Positions 6,013 through 7,100 of a DNA stretch of 7,100 nucleotides are shown here, in pieces (positions within the stretch are counted from its first letter, which is position 1; each line of letters opens with the position of its first letter). The position numbers and the translations under genes are program-made. Source of the DNA: Ekhidna sp. (GTDB lineage Bacteria; Bacteroidota; Bacteroidia; Cytophagales; Cyclobacteriaceae). The DNA lies in NCBI GenBank assembly GCA_028821635.1, contig JAPPDO010000182.1:1-7100 (forward strand). Reading direction: 5' to 3'. The notes under the pieces were generated by a model. The model had not been told where the DNA came from and did no database searches. It was given only the letters and a program-made list of their open reading frames with translations.

Positions 6013-7100
6013 ATGAAGAAGAGTGGGTTTTTATTTTATGCCATCGTCTTAATTTGGCTGAGTTGTGACACACTGGAGGAATCGGTTTCGACAGACTCCT
6101 CACTTCAGCTCATCTTTAGCACTGATACGGTATCGTTTGACACGCTTCTATCTGAAAAGAAAAGCAGCACCAGGAGACTTTCGGTTTATAATCCTAACAA
6201 CGCCGCCGTCAATCTCTCATCTATATTCTTAAAAGGAGGTCAGAACTCGGAGTATTCATTAATAATCAATGGCAAAAGCGAGTTAAGGATAGCGAATGAA
6301 GTCATACTGGGCAGAGATAGCATCCTGATCCTCATTGAGGTCAATGTAAGGGAGCGGGATATCGACCTTCCTTATCTGGTTAGTGATGCGATCGTATTTG
6401 AATGGAATGGAAACGTTGATGAAGTAAAACTTATCTCCTATGGACAAGACGGAGTCAGGCTGTCCAAACAAAATGTATGCAATGAAACATGGAGAAGTGA
6501 TCGTCCATACATCTTATCGGACACACTTTTAGTTGTGGAAGGATGTGAATTAACTATCGAAAAAGGAGCCCGGATTTATTTTGAGAGGGATGCCGCCCTT
6601 TTTGTTCAGGGAAAGCTAACCGCCGTAGGAGATTCTGCAAATAGAATTATGTTTACCAACTCCCGATTTGATGGGATTTTTGATCAGGTTCCCGGTCAGT
6701 GGAACGGAATTTACTTCCTGGAGGGAAGCAGCGAGAATGAAATAGCTTATGCAGATATTTTCAATGCACAGGTGGGCTTACGGGTTGGAACGCCTGACGA
6801 AGATAGCGACCCGGACGTAATCGTAGCAAATACAAGAATTTATAACATGAGCAGCGACGGTATTTTAGCGTTTACCTCAGACCTCAATGTTACGAATTGT
6901 TTGATCTACAACTGTGGAAGATACCTGGTCGGGAACTTTGCGGGGGGAAACTATCAATACACGCACTGCACGATAGCAAATGATCAATCGCTTTTTATCT
7001 CAGAAGAGGAGTTTGTCCAGTTTTCAGATAACATCATTCTTGGAGATGGACAAACCTTGTCAGAACATTTAATGGTCTCTCTTGTGAATACCATTATTTG
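6013..7100 (+). CDS. Lipoprotein with right-handed parallel beta-helix region (3' end outside window)
   Basis: An open frame starts at the ATG at 6013, 14 bases after the prfA stop, and runs 362 complete codons to the window edge without a stop. MKKSGFLFYAIVLIWLSC is a lipoprotein signal peptide with the anchoring Cys18 followed by an acidic stretch; the -3 Trp is not ideal for a lipobox. Residues about 31-145 are beta-rich, beginning LIFSTDTVSFDTLL and including the STRRLSVYNPNN block, typical of an immunoglobulin-like domain in Bacteroidota surface proteins. From about 165 onward short strands repeat: LTIEKGARIYFERDAALFVQGKL by pattern, then IMFTNSR, GQWNGIYFLEGS and NEIAYADIFNAQVGLRV. This is the register of a right-handed parallel beta-helix. 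The role is unknown; such proteins are usually envelope or surface proteins. A TTG overlapping the prfA stop is in the same frame, but the ATG fits the signal peptide better. Confidence 0.8.
   Translation, partial: MKKSGFLFYAIVLIWLSCDTLEESVSTDSSLQLIFSTDTVSFDTLLSEKKSSTRRLSVYNPNNAAVNLSSIFLKGGQNSEYSLIINGKSELRIANEVILGRDSILILIEVNVRERDIDLPYLVSDAIVFEWNGNVDEVKLISYGQDGVRLSKQNVCNETWRSDRPYILSDTLLVVEGCELTIEKGARIYFERDAALFVQGKLTAVGDSANRIMFTNSRFDGIFDQVPGQWNGIYFLEGSSENEIAYADIFNAQVGLRVGTPDEDSDPDVIVANTRIYNMSSDGILAFTSDLNVTNCLIYNCGRYLVGNFAGGNYQYTHCTIANDQSLFISEEEFVQFSDNIILGDGQTLSEHLMVSLVNTII

Noticed and set aside
4896..6103. Minus-strand open frames opposite prfA and its downstream junction
   Set aside because: They lie opposite a complete prfA and the lipoprotein start, with low-complexity Ser/Cys/His-rich translations typical of antisense frames.

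Overview
The window looks like a chromosomal segment from a member of the Bacteroidota, most likely a Cytophagales-type bacterium. This is judged from protein style: a lipoprotein with a beta-helix, the MgtE subtype and the DUF5655 family. It also fits the start sites: mgtE, prfA and the DUF5655 gene have A/T-rich leaders without a Shine-Dalgarno sequence, as is usual in that phylum. The species cannot be named from the sequence.

Layout. (1) Bases 1-2161 (+) hold three genes joined by 4-base ATGA overlaps. First comes a MotA/ExbB/ZorA-like proton-channel subunit with a long helical tail, cut by the left edge. Next is a MotB/ZorB-like subunit with one membrane helix and an OmpA-like peptidoglycan-binding domain. 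Last is a lipoprotein with a retropepsin-type aspartic protease domain. A 25-codon frame with a signal-peptide-like start overlaps the third stop as TGATG and may be the stump of a fourth gene. (2) Bases 2360-3712 (+) are the Mg2+ channel/transporter gene mgtE, preceded by a perfect inverted repeat. (3) Bases 3828-4745 (-) are a stand-alone PD-(D/E)XK-like plus DUF5655 protein, convergent with mgtE and with a 24-bp palindrome just upstream. (4) Bases 4928-5998 (+) are prfA (release factor 1). (5) From 6013 to the right edge (+) runs an open frame for a beta-helix lipoprotein, 14 bp behind prfA and probably co-transcribed with it.

The most interesting part is region 1. The first two products together resemble the ZorA/ZorB membrane motor of the Zorya anti-phage system. 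The visible partner, however, is not ZorC, ZorD, ZorE or any other known Zorya effector, but a membrane-anchored, probably periplasmic, retropepsin. My inference is a proton-driven envelope sensor or motor coupled to a protease. The genes left of base 1 are out of view and could include a conventional effector.

Regions 1 and 3 are clearly more AT-rich than mgtE, prfA and the beta-helix gene. Single 60-base lines counted by hand gave about 23-35% GC in the former and 43-60% in the latter. This suggests two accessory insertions among core genes. No rRNA, tRNA, CRISPR array, insertion sequence or integrase was seen.
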